From contig NC_087067.1 of the NCBI RefSeq assembly GCF_963678635.1, positions 19,960,596-20,024,595 of the forward strand: DNA of 64,000 bases. The letters are read 5' to 3'. Below the pieces are notes generated by a model. The model did no database searches and had not been told where the DNA came from. It was given only the letters and a program-made list of their open reading frames with translations. Shown piece after piece: positions 36,301-41,244 of this stretch. The DNA comes from Symsagittifera roscoffensis (taxonomy: Eukaryota; Xenacoelomorpha; Acoela; Convolutidae). The position numbers and the translations under genes are program-made. Positions within the stretch are counted from its first letter, which is position 1. Each line of letters opens with the position of its first letter.

Positions 36301-39007
36301 TTATAGTTTTTTCTTTTGAGGCTGGAAAGTTATGTGTTAATTGTTAATTGGGCTTTTTCTAGTGCACCCCTCCTTTGATTTTTTCGGAAATTTAAAAAAT
36401 GAAAACTTATTTAAAATGACATTTCATGTAATAAATGCATTAAAACGTGTCAACGTGAAAAAGTGAACAAATTTTCACAACCTATCTCATATGCAAAATG
36501 CCGTGTGAACAATTTTTTTAACAGCCTTATTTTGAAACTTTACGAGGGGGTGGGAAACTGGAAAAGATTCGTTGATTGCACATAAAACATCAATCAGCTA
36601 TACTTGTTTTAAATCACTTTCAGAAAATCGCATTTGAAAAATGAACGCGAAGAACTGAAAAAGAGTTGAATCCTCCCATAACACACATTGGCTACATTTA
36701 CTCGACACACCTGTAATTTTTATAATCACAACTTAAGCCATTGTAACAAAACTTGGCTCCTTATTACCCCCTGATTTTTTTGAATTTCAACCCCAACATA
36801 AAAGCTGCCTTTAAAACATTTTAAGATTTTTTCCACTTCTCCTCCCCCACGTTTCAATTTTGAAAAACTACTTTAACATTGTGACAAAACAAAAAAAACT
36901 TGGCATGGTGAACAATTGTGAACATATTTGTATCCATACTTTACATCGTAACATCACGCATTTAGCCAATATAATAAGTATAATAACTATAAAATTAGAA
37001 AATATTAAAGGTGGGGGAGGGGTGGAAATGAGCCCATTTTATTTCTGCCTCGTTTCGGTACTGAGGTAGATCGGTTTCGGGTAGCTGGCCGATTGACAAC
37101 ATTTCAATTCATACGTAAATTAACCGTAATTATCGGAAATTACAAGTCAACAAAGAATAACGAACTGCCATAAATTTCGGTATTTAAAAGCAGAATTCAA
37201 TGTCATAAAATACGCAAATTGAAAACATTAAAAAGTCAACTTTAAAATGGCGCCTTAACAATTTGTGAACTTTGTTTCAATCTTTCAGTTTTCGTCTTTT
37301 TTTGACACACTGTTCTTTGTTCACCAGAAAACAAGTCATTAGTTACGACCTTGGTTTTTTCTCGCTAAGAATTCTAGCGAGAACACATTTTAAATCATTT
37401 TTTGCTTAAAATGGAAAATTAAAAATAGTCGAGACAGGTGGTTTGGGTCGAGCACAAACTCAAAACTTATCTCGAGTACGGTCAAAACGCACCTCGAGCA
37501 CGGTCGAAACATTCCTCGAGCACGTTTGAGCACGGTAAAAAGATACCTCGAGCACGGTCGAGCACGGTCGAAACATACCTCTAGCACGGTCGAAACATAC
37601 CTCGAGCACGGCCAAGACATACCTCTAGCACGGTCGAGCAAGGTCGAAACTTACCTCGAGCACGATCGAAACATAACTCGAGCATGGTCGAAAAACACCG
37701 ATTGTCCCGCGGTAATTGAGAGTAAAAAAAAATCTTTAAAATGTCAACATTTTTTAAAAACATTTTCGACTCAAATTGCAAACCAGTATTCCAAAAAATC
37801 AAAAAAATAGCTCAAAAAAGTTCATCTCTACAAAAAATTTAAAGTGCCCATTTAACCTTGATTTTGACTTAATACATACAGTTACGTAGCTCGACACGAG
37901 TGAAATGAAAATTGGGGTGAAACATTCCAAAAAGCGTTGAAAACTTCTGATCTACTGAGATTTAGCTCTTTGTCCTCCCCCACCCCAACCTCACTTCATT
38001 GTCAATTTTATGGAGTAACGAGGAGTTAAGGTTAAGTTGAGGAGCAAATATGTTTTTTTTTGTCTTGGCCTAATTAATCTACATGCCAGTTTTTGTAGCT
38101 ATCGGATAATGAGAACAGAACAGTTACAAATGTCGCAGGTGCGGGTAAAAAAGAGCATGAGATTTTCATAGTGAATGCAGCTCTCAAATCAAAAACTGAA
38201 ACTGTACATTGTAAATCGAACAAAAATATGAAAATAAAACTCTCCCCCCCCCCCCCCGCAAAGTTTTATAAGAAAATTTTCGTTCACGTTTTCCAAATGT
38301 TACAAAATTTGGCATGCGGACTAACTATGCCATGACAAACATATTTGGTCTTCATAATTATATAAGAAAAAAGGGAGGGGTAGGAAAAAGAGCCAAAAAT
38401 GGATGCTCACTCGCTGTTACTGGTCTCGATGAATACCATCCAGGGGTGGTCTGACCACTCGGCATCCACTCCATTGATGATCCTGTCTCCAGCCTCTATT
38501 TTCCCACTATCCGCTGTTTTCGCTTCGTTCTCATATCCATACTCACTGGAAGGCAAGTTCGTTGTTGTTGTTGATTTCGGCTTTGATTGTCTTACCGTTT
38601 TTTATCAAATCAAGCATAACTTCATGGTATAATGATTTTAATTAAATTTTGACGTAATTCTATTTTTAAAAATTTCAAAAAAAAATTAACTGCGGGTAGG
38701 GGTAGATAGAGGACGTTGAAAAAACGTAGCAGTGGGAAATTAAAATAAGAACTGTTGTTGTAGAAACGGTAAAAGAGTCTCTCGCTTTCAGCAGAAGTTT
38801 ACTGCGATGGCCCGAAAAACTGTCACTCCGCCTAATGCGCTCGGTGAAGTTTTCGTACTTAAATGATATACCAAGTTTCGCTCGGAGTTTTTGTTCAGGT
38901 GTATTTCTGCGGAAGTTGTGATCATTTTTATTTACAGAAATCAGGGGTGCAATAAAGTTTAAAATCAGAAAAAGAAGCAGAAAGGACATTTGACTGTTTG
39001 TATTCAT
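4558..39007 (-). CDS. Trypsin-like serine protease gene, split over about 34 kb
   Basis: A chymotrypsin-fold (S1) secreted endopeptidase. From 38545 down, six exons join with consistent phases and give the canonical order: propeptide ending EAGDR, activation site IINGVDAEW, CGGTVISRST, catalytic His in VLTAKHC, catalytic Asp in SDLAIIR, a GWG segment, and catalytic Ser in DACSGDSGGP. The Asp six residues before the catalytic Ser (position 189 in chymotrypsin numbering) predicts cleavage after Arg or Lys. An upstream exon with a signal peptide (39007) probably belongs to it, but its join to the next exon is not solved. The C-terminal exon (SWG/PGVY region) is not seen. The intron between the activation and CGGT exons carries LTR element B, and the next intron carries LTR element A, both in the same orientation as the gene. 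The catalytic triad is intact, so the gene may still work if splicing spans these introns. Confidence 0.85.
4820..4945 (-). CDS. Serine protease exon: GWG region
   Basis: The acceptor is CTTTTTCAG and the donor TTAG|GTATGG; 126 nt, phase 1 in and out. It encodes the loop and the VYPVGWGRACEDPG strand, the counterpart of the GWG segment (about residues 140-142) in S1 proteases. Its last codon is completed by the GDSGGP exon. Confidence 0.87.
5010..6175. repeat. Degenerate tandem array inside a protease intron
   Basis: A loose unit of roughly 100-150 bp recurs: GTAGCCGTTTATGCA-like start, AGCTTTCCCACAACCTGTT-like middle, then TCAGATT and a TTTTCGAGAAAAT block. Copies lie near 5190, 5320, 5450, 5575, 5935 and 6035. 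Two more copies of the same unit lie near 27600 and 27780. Short ORFs here are not genes. Confidence 0.55.
6308..6427 (-). CDS. Serine protease exon: catalytic aspartate
   Basis: The acceptor is ATTTTTCAG and the donor CCAG|GTATGC; 120 nt, phase 1 in and out. It encodes HSSSDLAIIRTKRTLDGS. The Asp before LA is the catalytic Asp102, as in the usual DIAL motif of the family. Confidence 0.88.
6535..6584. repeat. 25-bp tandem repeat, 2 copies
   Basis: The unit GTTTGAATTTGCACGTTAGACAG plus two bases occurs twice in direct succession within the intron between the His and Asp exons. The copies are nearly identical. Confidence 0.85.
6684..6758 (-). CDS. Serine protease exon: catalytic histidine
   Basis: The acceptor is TTTGTTTCAG and the donor C|GTAAGT; the exon is 75 nt. 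The split codon from the CGGT exon plus TA gives Val, followed by LTAKHC with the catalytic His57 and its partner Cys58. The usual AAHC is AKHC here. The exon ends KKD with one spare base, completed by CT at the start of the next exon. It is about 21 kb downstream of the previous exon because element A lies between them. Confidence 0.88.
7107..7618 (+). repeat. Dispersed 0.5-kb repeat, copy 1
   Basis: It starts with GACTGCTCGTATCAGGG and ends with GAGCACAAATATTCCGTTAC. A long, well-conserved inverted copy lies at 41245-41768. Diverged pieces lie at 28590-28650 (start) and 34150-34325 (end). There are no clear terminal inverted repeats and no coding frame. Near the start is an imperfect palindrome CAGGG-tgaag-CCCTG. 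Confidence 0.75.
7720..7870. repeat. Diverged LTR-like fragment
   Basis: The block around CGTCTGTTCGTATTGCTATC and TTTCGGCCGG, followed by a GGTCTTAGTCTA stretch, resembles the LTR cores of elements A and B (GTCTGCTCGTCACGCTATCT, TTTCGGCCGG, TTCTTAGTCTAATACC). Spacing is partly kept and identity is clearly lower, so it may be an old solo LTR of a related family. Confidence 0.4.
8040..8064. repeat. Left arm of a MITE-like element split by element A
   Basis: CTCATGCTGGAGGGACC and the next six bases match the inverted sequence at 26941-26963 with one mismatch. Behind the right LTR, AACCAATCAAATT again matches the inverted right arm (AGCCAATCAGAATT). Element A therefore landed inside the left arm. 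The last four bases, GCTG, are repeated right after element A. Confidence 0.6.
8065..8474 (-). repeat. 3' LTR of element A (sense direction)
   Basis: It begins TGAGTTAAGTG on the plus strand and ends at GATCAGGTTGC, where the expected CCA end is altered. In the sense direction it holds a CCAAT-like box and a CTATAAAATA box suited to a promoter. It shares the core TTTCGGCCGG and TTCTTAGTCTAATACCGATC with the LTRs of element B. Confidence 0.9.
8475..9947 (-). other. Conserved 3' noncoding block of element A
   Basis: About 1.47 kb between the Env end and the 3' LTR is collinear with 29223-30710 of element B. Conserved landmarks include CCCATCCGGG at the LTR edge (polypurine tract side), a repeated GTGGGTTAGGCC motif near 9170 and 9220, GGTTAATCCGGTTTGGGTACC near 9460 and CCAACCGGGTTAAAG near 9570. 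Frames are not shared between the copies, so I read it as noncoding, perhaps with RNA structure. The plus-strand ORFs here are chance. Confidence 0.65.
9948..11204 (-). other. Low-complexity spacer between Env tail and 3' block
   Basis: This part of element A is absent from element B, whose deletion starts at 9948-9958. On the minus strand it is rich in Pro, Ser, Thr, Asn and His codons with frequent stops, and may be a decayed extension of the Env tail. No domain is recognised. The 107-codon frame at 10633-10310 has no support from element B. Confidence 0.4.
11205..14106 (-). pseudogene. env: Envelope-like glycoprotein, broken by several stops and frameshifts
   Basis: A string of minus-strand frames from 14106 down to 11679 follows one protein order. 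First comes an ectodomain part with a YDC motif and regularly spaced cysteines (13.7-14.1 kb), then a part with GYCDP and YFIES-type motifs (13.1-13.4 kb), then SPLYVFDD, YKRIPIFYK and VDT..RTY motifs (12.45-12.6 kb). A membrane-proximal part follows with one transmembrane helix at residues 129-152 of the 12377 frame, then a cytoplasmic tail. The tail stays in frame through two stops to 11205 and is Pro/Ser/Asn-rich. From memory of the families, these motifs resemble the glycoproteins of jingchuvirus-like viruses and of arthropod gypsy elements that carry them; this is inference. At least four breaks (near 13699, 13084, 12739, 12453) mean no intact product. Such proteins act at the membrane in cell entry. 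Confidence 0.7.
14326..14767 (-). CDS. Pro/Ser-rich ORF upstream of env, unknown function
   Basis: The frame is open for about 146 codons, more than the shorter version that starts at an internal TTG. It has no ATG near its upstream end, so it may be spliced or the remains of a longer frame. The product is rich in Pro, Ser, Thr and Leu, with motifs such as APPPLFGQ, and has no membrane segment. It lies between the hydrophobic ORF and env in element A. I recognise no family. Confidence 0.4.
15240..15661 (-). pseudogene. Hydrophobic multi-pass membrane ORF between pol and env
   Basis: ATG at 15661 opens an 81-codon frame ending at 15416. It is dominated by Ile, Leu and Phe and has about three potential transmembrane segments (LFIKFFILFKLLLIFF, ALIILLIIFCNIFF and a weaker one). 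Directly after the stop a further frame down to about 15240 continues with FFLLFVIFITF and a second hydrophobic stretch, with a short Cys/Lys-rich link. The two may be one former protein of about 140 residues. No standard gypsy gene sits here. Element B lacks the region. Confidence 0.45.
16450..17646 (-). pseudogene. pol: Integrase part of pol (frameshifted)
   Basis: Integrase joins the cDNA to host DNA. The frame at 17646 has the CxxC half of the zinc-binding HHCC module (residues 5-8), then the first catalytic Asp in SFDLKGP (residue 43) and VIVDAFTHFVALNPV. A one-base shift near 17340 then moves the frame, and the second Asp (VTDNG) and the catalytic Glu (GLVEG, near 17235) follow in the shifted frame. 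The frame 17225-16668 has the rest of the core and a GPY/F-like end (RKGQYQII), which points to Ty3/gypsy. A charged tail runs to about 16450. Confidence 0.85.
17650..18413 (-). pseudogene. pol: Pol linker between RNase H and integrase
   Basis: Short minus-strand frames with frequent breaks connect RNase H to the integrase zinc module. The plus-strand ORFs in this interval are shadows. The length, about 760 bp, fits the tether and N-terminal integrase part of a gypsy pol. No single motif can be assigned with confidence. Confidence 0.5.
18414..18859 (-). pseudogene. pol: RNase H part of pol (frameshifted)
   Basis: The frame at 18859 carries MCDASNFGIGAALLQ with the first catalytic Asp at residue 21. 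The downstream frame at 18810 carries the Glu motif (STLMKECTAI) and then LFTDHKP with another catalytic Asp. The third frame (18620-18414) carries the end, with LALPDTLSRN as in gypsy RNase H tails. The same protein order is spread over three frames, so at least two shifts separate them. Confidence 0.85.
19019..19858 (-). pseudogene. pol: Reverse transcriptase part of pol
   Basis: The frame 19858-19463 holds the RT N-terminus (VYATSKFDVGK, NPVIILAKEE, VLDARYL). The frame 19411-19019 holds the palm with NSAYNQMPLDE, QYEFNRLFYG and the catalytic YLDD box (residues 63-66 of that frame). A stop at 19463 splits the two frames. The order and motif style are those of Ty3/gypsy. RT copies the element RNA into cDNA in virus-like particles. 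Confidence 0.9.
20236..21075 (-). pseudogene. pol: Aspartic protease part of pol
   Basis: The frame 21075-20707 ends with LEIDFLIDSGAESN, the DSG active site (Asp at residue 110) of retroviral-type proteases. The frame 20580-20236 contains HNIIGIPFI, matching the ILG-like motif near the end of these enzymes, followed by a basic linker towards RT. A break of about 130 bp separates the two. The N-terminal 100 residues have no known domain. Confidence 0.8.
21205..23262 (-). pseudogene. gag: Gag, broken into several frames
   Basis: The frame 23255-22755 is a Gln/Pro/Asn-rich N-terminal part (its listed GTG start is only the end of a longer open frame). The frame 22703-22440 has the capsid-like motif ending AAQKWFSGL, as in gypsy retrotrans_gag proteins. 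The frame 22250-21717 carries a nucleocapsid zinc knuckle CNYCRRHGNSIAEC. After one stop, an Arg/Ser/Asn/Tyr-rich tail of about 165 codons runs to about 21205. In the knuckle the usual His (position 9) is Asn. At least three breaks prevent a full product. Gag builds the particle and packs RNA. Confidence 0.8.
23252..24466 (-). pseudogene. ORF2 upstream of gag, unknown function, broken
   Basis: ATG at 24466 opens a 141-codon frame that starts acidic (DESPDEEAVFPF) and contains VNLFEPGISPCQSEFPD, a stretch shared with element B. After the stop at 24041, neighbouring frames continue with protein-like content (VIAEQ, DYVRDPEWSHPAFLNFL, then a Thr/Pro/Gln-rich part) to a stop near 23252, just before the Gag frame. 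The intact ancestor probably had about 400 residues. It overlaps the end of ORF1 by 19 nt. I recognise no family. Confidence 0.55.
24448..24908 (-). pseudogene. ORF1 upstream of gag, with premature stop
   Basis: ATG at 24908. The frame matches ORF1 of element B (31337-30870), residue for residue in most of its length, but a TAA at 24645-24647 interrupts it where B has a sense codon. After the stop the same frame continues in register to a TGA at 24448-24450. The product is short (about 153 residues) and very basic, with an Arg/Lys-rich centre (KRKIISKQRQITRKRFSKK) that could bind RNA or act as a nuclear signal; that is inference. Confidence 0.7.
24909..25834 (-). other. Structured leader between small ORF and ORF1 of element A
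   Basis: About 930 bp without a coding frame, collinear with 31338-32269 of element B. It contains repeated motifs (GTTGGAGAgAaAAGTATATCGATTCC and GGTTGGAGAATAGTAAATCGATCC type, near 25015 and 25130) and the hairpin block listed next. The position between PBS and gag is where retroelements keep packaging signals. Confidence 0.6.
25402..25508 (-). promoter_or_regulatory. Duplicated hairpin and palindrome in the leader (element A)
   Basis: Two copies of a GATC-CAAGG-loop-CCTTG-GATC hairpin start at 25424 and 25484, exactly 60 bp apart. Just before them on the plus strand is the palindrome GAGAACAAAATTGTTCTC. Element B has the same set with better-preserved stems. A packaging or dimerisation role is only inferred from the place and symmetry. 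Confidence 0.5.
25835..26068 (-). CDS. 77-residue leader ORF of element A, conserved, unknown function
   Basis: ATG at 26068 and stop at 25835, about 100 bp inside the 5' LTR and the first ORF of the element. The product aligns without gaps to the leader ORF of element B (32503-32270): same length, about 61 of 77 residues identical, and most changes conservative (K/R, F/Y, I/V/L). The last 12 residues (ILLAMNLDFHLQT end) are nearly unchanged. It has a basic centre (GIGKKPRTRDDIR) and no Cys, signal peptide or membrane segment. It remains open in an element whose larger genes are broken. No family recognised. A uORF, a splice-donor exon for a spliced gene, or a regulator are all possible. Confidence 0.65.
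   Translation of the reverse strand: MLHNNNLIEMSLRLNRLEPLFRTMRELPGIGKKPRTRDDIRLHRNLPFSFMVVRQKPTQTFIFKILLAMNLDFHLQT
26145..26162 (-). promoter_or_regulatory. Primer-binding site of element A
   Basis: In the sense direction the sequence next to the 5' LTR reads TGGTGCGACCATAAGTC, the complement of a tRNA 3' end finishing in GGTCGCACCA. The same site stands two bases from the LTR in element B (32572-32589). I cannot name the tRNA. Confidence 0.7.
26179..26589 (-). repeat. 5' LTR of element A (sense direction)
   Basis: It matches 8065-8474 over the full length with scattered substitutions and ends in GGTTCCA. On its inner side 14 extra bases, TGAGTTAAATGCTG, stand between the LTR and the primer-binding site. 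The last seven of them equal the host DNA outside the other LTR. Confidence 0.9.
26590..26963. repeat. Rest of the MITE-like element right of element A
   Basis: It begins with GCTG, the target duplication of element A, and ends with the inverted arm GGTCCCTCCAGCATGAG at 26947-26963. About 370 bp, no ORF with a domain. With the 25 bp at 8040-8064 it forms an inverted-repeat element of about 0.4 kb. Confidence 0.55.
27355..27387 (+). repeat. (TTC)n microsatellite
   Basis: About ten uninterrupted TTC units. Confidence 0.95.
27590..27900. repeat. Two more copies of the 5-6 kb array unit
   Basis: GGGCGTCGCCGCCTATGCAG (about 27618) and GGGCGTAGCCGC (about 27783) open two units with the same AGCTTCCCACAACTTGT and CAGATTTG..GGTAGTTTTTGAGAAAATG parts as the array at 5010-6175. 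Confidence 0.6.
28167..28210 (-). CDS. Serine protease exon: CGGT motif
   Basis: A 44-nt micro-exon with acceptor TTTTAG and donor ACAG|GTTGGT. It encodes GIEVCGGTVISRST, the Cys-Gly-Gly strand just before the catalytic His of S1 proteases (Cys42 in chymotrypsin numbering). The phases match both neighbours: one base in, one base out. It lies in unique DNA between elements A and B, so both are intronic. Confidence 0.85.
28590..28650 (+). repeat. Fragment of the 0.5-kb dispersed repeat (start only)
   Basis: ACTGCTCGCATCAGGGCAAA and CCTGAATGTTACGACT match the first part of the repeat at 7107 with a few differences. Confidence 0.55.
28815..29222 (-). repeat. 3' LTR of element B (sense direction)
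   Basis: Starts TGAGTTAGGACC and ends GATCAGGTTCCA on the plus strand; TG...CA ends. The LTR of element A is related but differs in the first 30 bp and at many single sites. Confidence 0.93.
29223..30710 (-). other. Conserved 3' noncoding block of element B
   Basis: Collinear with 8475-9947 of element A, starting with CCCATCCGGG at the LTR edge. Kept stretches include GTGGGTTAGGCC twice, GGTTAATCCGGTTTGGGTACC and CCAACCGGGTTAAAG. No frame is shared with A, so this is treated as noncoding. The plus-strand ORFs within it are chance. Confidence 0.65.
30623..30895 (-). pseudogene. Truncated ORF2 of element B
   Basis: ATG at 30895 lies inside the end of ORF1. About 58 residues match ORF2 of element A, including VNLFEPGISPCKTEFPDVK. 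After IKRQI the match stops at the deletion joint (30711-30721), and about 30 unrelated residues read into the 3' block. Confidence 0.75.
30870..31337 (-). CDS. ORF1 of element B, intact, unknown function
   Basis: 155 residues, ATG at 31337, stop at 30870. The N-terminal part has LHNCEIDN and VITPHTQTVGYIRTKRQ, then a Lys/Arg-rich centre (RKIITKQRQITRKRFSKN), an acidic Ser-rich part and a C-terminal HLYNWNQPIRHINNY. Element A has the same protein with one stop. It overlaps the ORF2 start by 26 nt, with the ORF2 ATG in the same position relative to the ORF1 frame in both elements. The basic centre suggests nucleic-acid binding; no family recognised. Confidence 0.7.
   Translation of the reverse strand: MSFKNLGNKQTIVLHNCEIDNKKYDLVITPHTQTVGYIRTKRQTLKRKIITKQRQITRKRFSKNRNAFSESETNSLDELYKLKESIDKNCPIHDQLYFSDAETTSNSSQRGKRRIKKQYKHKPVHLYNWNQPIRHINNYILTVIERKNEFNAHPR
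31837..31939 (-). promoter_or_regulatory. Duplicated hairpin and palindrome in the leader (element B)
   Basis: Two exact 25-bp copies (31855-31879, 31915-31939), 60 bp apart. Each can fold as GATC CAAGG-ATAAG-CCTTG AT GATC. The palindrome AGAACAA-AG-TTGTTCT precedes them. Element A keeps the same spacing. Candidate packaging or dimer signal. Confidence 0.55.
32270..32503 (-). CDS. 77-residue leader ORF of element B, conserved, unknown function
   Basis: ATG at 32503, about 90 bp inside the 5' LTR. Same length as the ORF in element A, with about 79% identity and conservative changes. Contains ELPGIGRRPRTKDDIR and ends ILLAMNLDFHLQT-like. It is kept in an element that has lost gag, pol and env, which suggests a role in cis or as an exon needed for expression, or that the DNA itself is needed. 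Confidence 0.65.
   Translation of the reverse strand: MLYDNNLIEMSLRLNRSEPIFRTITELPGIGRRPRTKDDIRQSRNLPYSYMIVRQKPEQTFIFRILLAMNLDFHLQT
32572..32589 (-). promoter_or_regulatory. Primer-binding site of element B
   Basis: Same sequence as in element A: TGGTGCGACCATAAGTC in the sense direction, two bases from the LTR. Confidence 0.7.
32592..32999 (-). repeat. 5' LTR of element B (sense direction)
   Basis: Same length as the other LTR and no difference found on reading both through. Two bases separate it from the primer-binding site. Confidence 0.93.
33044..33139. repeat. About 45-bp tandem repeat, 2 copies
   Basis: GAAATCATTTTGG..TGATTTGCATGGGTTGACAAAATG occurs twice in direct succession with few differences. 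Confidence 0.8.
34150..34325 (+). repeat. Diverged end of the 0.5-kb dispersed repeat
   Basis: AACCCACCCAACCACAAATATACTGTTAC and the preceding AT-rich part follow the order of the last third of the repeat at 7107-7618 with many changes. Confidence 0.4.
35225..35470 (+). repeat. Dispersed repeat with copy at 37945-38165
   Basis: Shared order: TTTGGCTCTTTTTCCTCCCCC, a GTAACGAG..TTAAG block, GTCCAAATATGTTT, a TATCGGATAATG-like block and CAGGTGGGGAGTTAAAG. Diverged; no ORF. Confidence 0.45.
36340..36565. repeat. Half copy of the 39.4-kb foldback element
   Basis: TTAAAACGTGTCAACGTGAA, GCCGTGTGAACAATTT and ACGAGGGGGTGGGAAACTGG occur in the same order as in the right arm of 39379-39826. Confidence 0.55.
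37447..37698. repeat. Minisatellite, about 22-bp unit
   Basis: About ten variants of ACCTCGAGCACGGTCGAAAC. Some units are fused or shortened. Both strands give open frames of repeats, which are not genes. Confidence 0.85.
37945..38165 (+). repeat. Second copy of the 35.2-kb repeat
   Basis: See 35225-35470: the same blocks in the same order with a CCCCACCCCAACC variant of the C-run. Confidence 0.45.
38411..38545 (-). CDS. Serine protease exon: propeptide end and RIING activation site
   Basis: The acceptor is TGCCTTCCAG and the donor GA|GTGAGC. The 135-nt exon enters with one completing base and leaves with two (phase 2). It encodes an acidic propeptide, the activation cleavage site R|IINGVDAEW and the HPWMVFIETSNS strand. 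Ile after the Arg is the new N-terminus that forms the salt bridge in active S1 proteases. The next exon begins with the single base needed to complete the split codon. Confidence 0.85.
38790..39007 (-). CDS. Putative first exon: signal peptide and propeptide
   Basis: ATG at 39007 opens a frame with a typical secretion signal: a short polar start, a Leu/Phe-rich core over about residues 7-22, and a likely cleavage near residue 25. A polar, basic segment follows with an N-glycosylation site (NFT) and dibasic sites. It lies about 0.25-0.46 kb upstream of the activation-site exon on the same strand. No donor in this frame has the phase needed to join directly to 38545, so the end given is approximate and a small exon may be missing. 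It could also belong to another gene. Confidence 0.5.
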
Positions 39008-39378
39008 CTTAGTCTTGTTTTGAGAAAATATCAAGCAAAAATCAAGGAAACAGCACGTGACTTATTATTAGAGACAGAAATCAAAGATTAAAAATTGGTA
39101 TTGGAAATGAAATGTACTATTGCGCGAGTTGACGAAAAATGCTAGTCATAGAAGAAAGAAAACCAAACTAAACTAGCAAGACTAGCATTTTTCCATTAAT
39201 GGAATGAATCACTAGAATTTTTCGATAAATTGATTTGTATTACTAGTATCTGATCCATAAATGAAAATCTATGACTATAGCTTTTTTCCATACATTATAT
39301 GTATATACATGATTAATATTAAGAGTTTCCCTGTAAATTTTAGTGTTTGTCCTAACGCACAATAACCAAACACTTTAT

Positions 39379-39826
39379 GGCTCTTTTCCAGTTTTCCACT
39401 CCCCTCGTAAAATAGCAAAATAAATCTGTTTAAAATTGTTCGCACGGCGTTTTGCATGTTATAAATGTTGTGAAAATTTGTTCGCCTGTTCACGCTGACT
39501 CGTTTTCATGCAATTTTTAACATGAAAAATAATTTCAAATAGACTTTCCTTTTATGAACTTGGCTTTTTTCCAGTTCCCCCCCCTTTGATTTTTTCTGAA
39601 ATCCATTAGATGAAAGTCTATTTAAAATACTTTTTGATGTTATAAACTGCAATAAAACGTGTCAGCGTGAACAGGTGAACAAATTTCTACAACATTTCTA
39701 ACATGCAAATTGCCGTGTGAACAATTTATGAACAACTTTTTGTAATTTTACGAGGGGAGTGGGAAACTGGAAAAGAGCCATGAACTTCACCAAAAATCAA
39801 AGGGGGGAACTGGAAAAGAGCCCACT
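39379..39826. repeat. Foldback (inverted-repeat) element
   Basis: The left arm GGCTCTTTTCCAGTTTTCCAC...CTGTTCACGCTGAC is repeated inverted on the right (GTCAGCGTGAACAGG...GTGGGAAACTGGAAAAGAGCC, ending at 39779). A second, inner pair (CCAGTTCCCCCCC at about 39574 and GGGGGGAACTGG at about 39808) extends it. Arms are about 200 bp with many mismatches. Confidence 0.65.
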
Positions 39827-41244
39827 TTATGAAACAAGAACTCAAAGTTAAGTGGCAGAAATCTCGCAGAGAAACTGCATTTGCAAATTAGCCTTGTCAT
39901 TTAAAAAACAGAATTTTTTCAAAATTAAAAAAAGCACAACTTTCTGCTTATGACTACAAGTATTATGCTTTTCAGTTGCTGAAAATTGTGGCTGGATCTT
40001 TAACAAAATTAAATTTATCATACCATATTAAACATACAAAAAAGTTCTCGTTTCACTCAAAAACTCATTAGGTTTTTGTTTCAAATATCTGAAAAAATAA
40101 TGCCTGGGCTTACGCGAGGCAAAAATTTGCAAAATGGCATGAAAAACTACCTTTTTTCGAAAAATATTTGTTGGGGCATAAAAGTAAGCTTTTCAATGGT
40201 GGAGACTACTCAAAAAATTTTTCGTCGATTTTGTAATTTTTTCTCAAATTCTGAAGTTTTTGTTAGTGACATAAAAAACGCTTATACACTTTCCATAAAT
40301 AGAAGAAACAAATTTAAAAGATTAAAGCCCTCTCAAAATCCCATGAAAACCCATTTGTGACAAACTTTTTGCAGGCAAAACATTTTTGAAAGAATAGCCT
40401 AGGAACGCCGTTTTTAGGCCCTTTTTGGAAAGTGTCTTATGCTGGGAAGGTCTTATGATGAAAAATATTTAATTTAGGCAGTAAAAAACGTAGTTCAATC
40501 CAGAACAATTACTTTTGAAAAGTTCAATTAGCTCTTCCTTGGGTAAAAAATTTTTTGATAAATCAAAACAACATTATTCCGCGAAAAAAATTAAAGATTT
40601 TTTTTTTAATTTTTAATTTGCTTTTTTTGATGGTTTTTCATTTTTTGAAGACAACTGCAGTTGATTATGTCTAATTCACAATTTTTGCTACTTTATTTGG
40701 CATTTCGTAAACTCTTCATAACGTGATTTCTTGATTTCAAAGAAATAAAATAGTTTATAACTTGTCATTCAATTTTCATGAACGAAAAAGCATTTTTTCG
40801 AAGGTTCCATTCATTGTTTTGCATAAAAAGTATTTTTTGTCTGTGGCCGTCAAATCTAGTGATATATTCAGATACTGGTGCTCACAACGACCTATAATCA
40901 ATCCGCAGAGAGCGAAAACAAAAAAATATTTGATTTCGAACTTTTTTACAATATGATACATTTAGTTGCTATGGGATAAAACTTTCTTGCTTCACAGAAA
41001 AAGTTCATCGTGGTTTTGCTTTTTGGGTAAAAACTAATTTTTTTTGAAGATATAGATAGTTAAACCAGGTTTTACCATGCAAGTCAATATTTGGTAGAAA
41101 AAAATTTATTATAATATATTTGCTTGAAATTATGCAATAATCTAACAATATAGAAAAACTATCATTGATAAAACACCAAATTGAGGAACCTTAGAAAAAA
41201 TTTTAACCTGGTGAAGTGCCGCTTACAACTTTTTATTGTTCCGA

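Larger units (their letters stand above)
33004..38410. other. Protease intron right of element B, repeats only
   Basis: No exon-like frame is visible. The stretch holds a 45-bp tandem repeat (33044-33139), several diverged dispersed repeats (34150-34325, 35225-35470, 36340-36565, 37945-38165), homopolymer runs near 35270, 35625 and 38245, and a minisatellite at 37447-37698. Confidence 0.6.

Noticed and set aside
37390-37810. Arg/Cys-rich ORFs on both strands
   Set aside because: They are translations of the 22-bp minisatellite.
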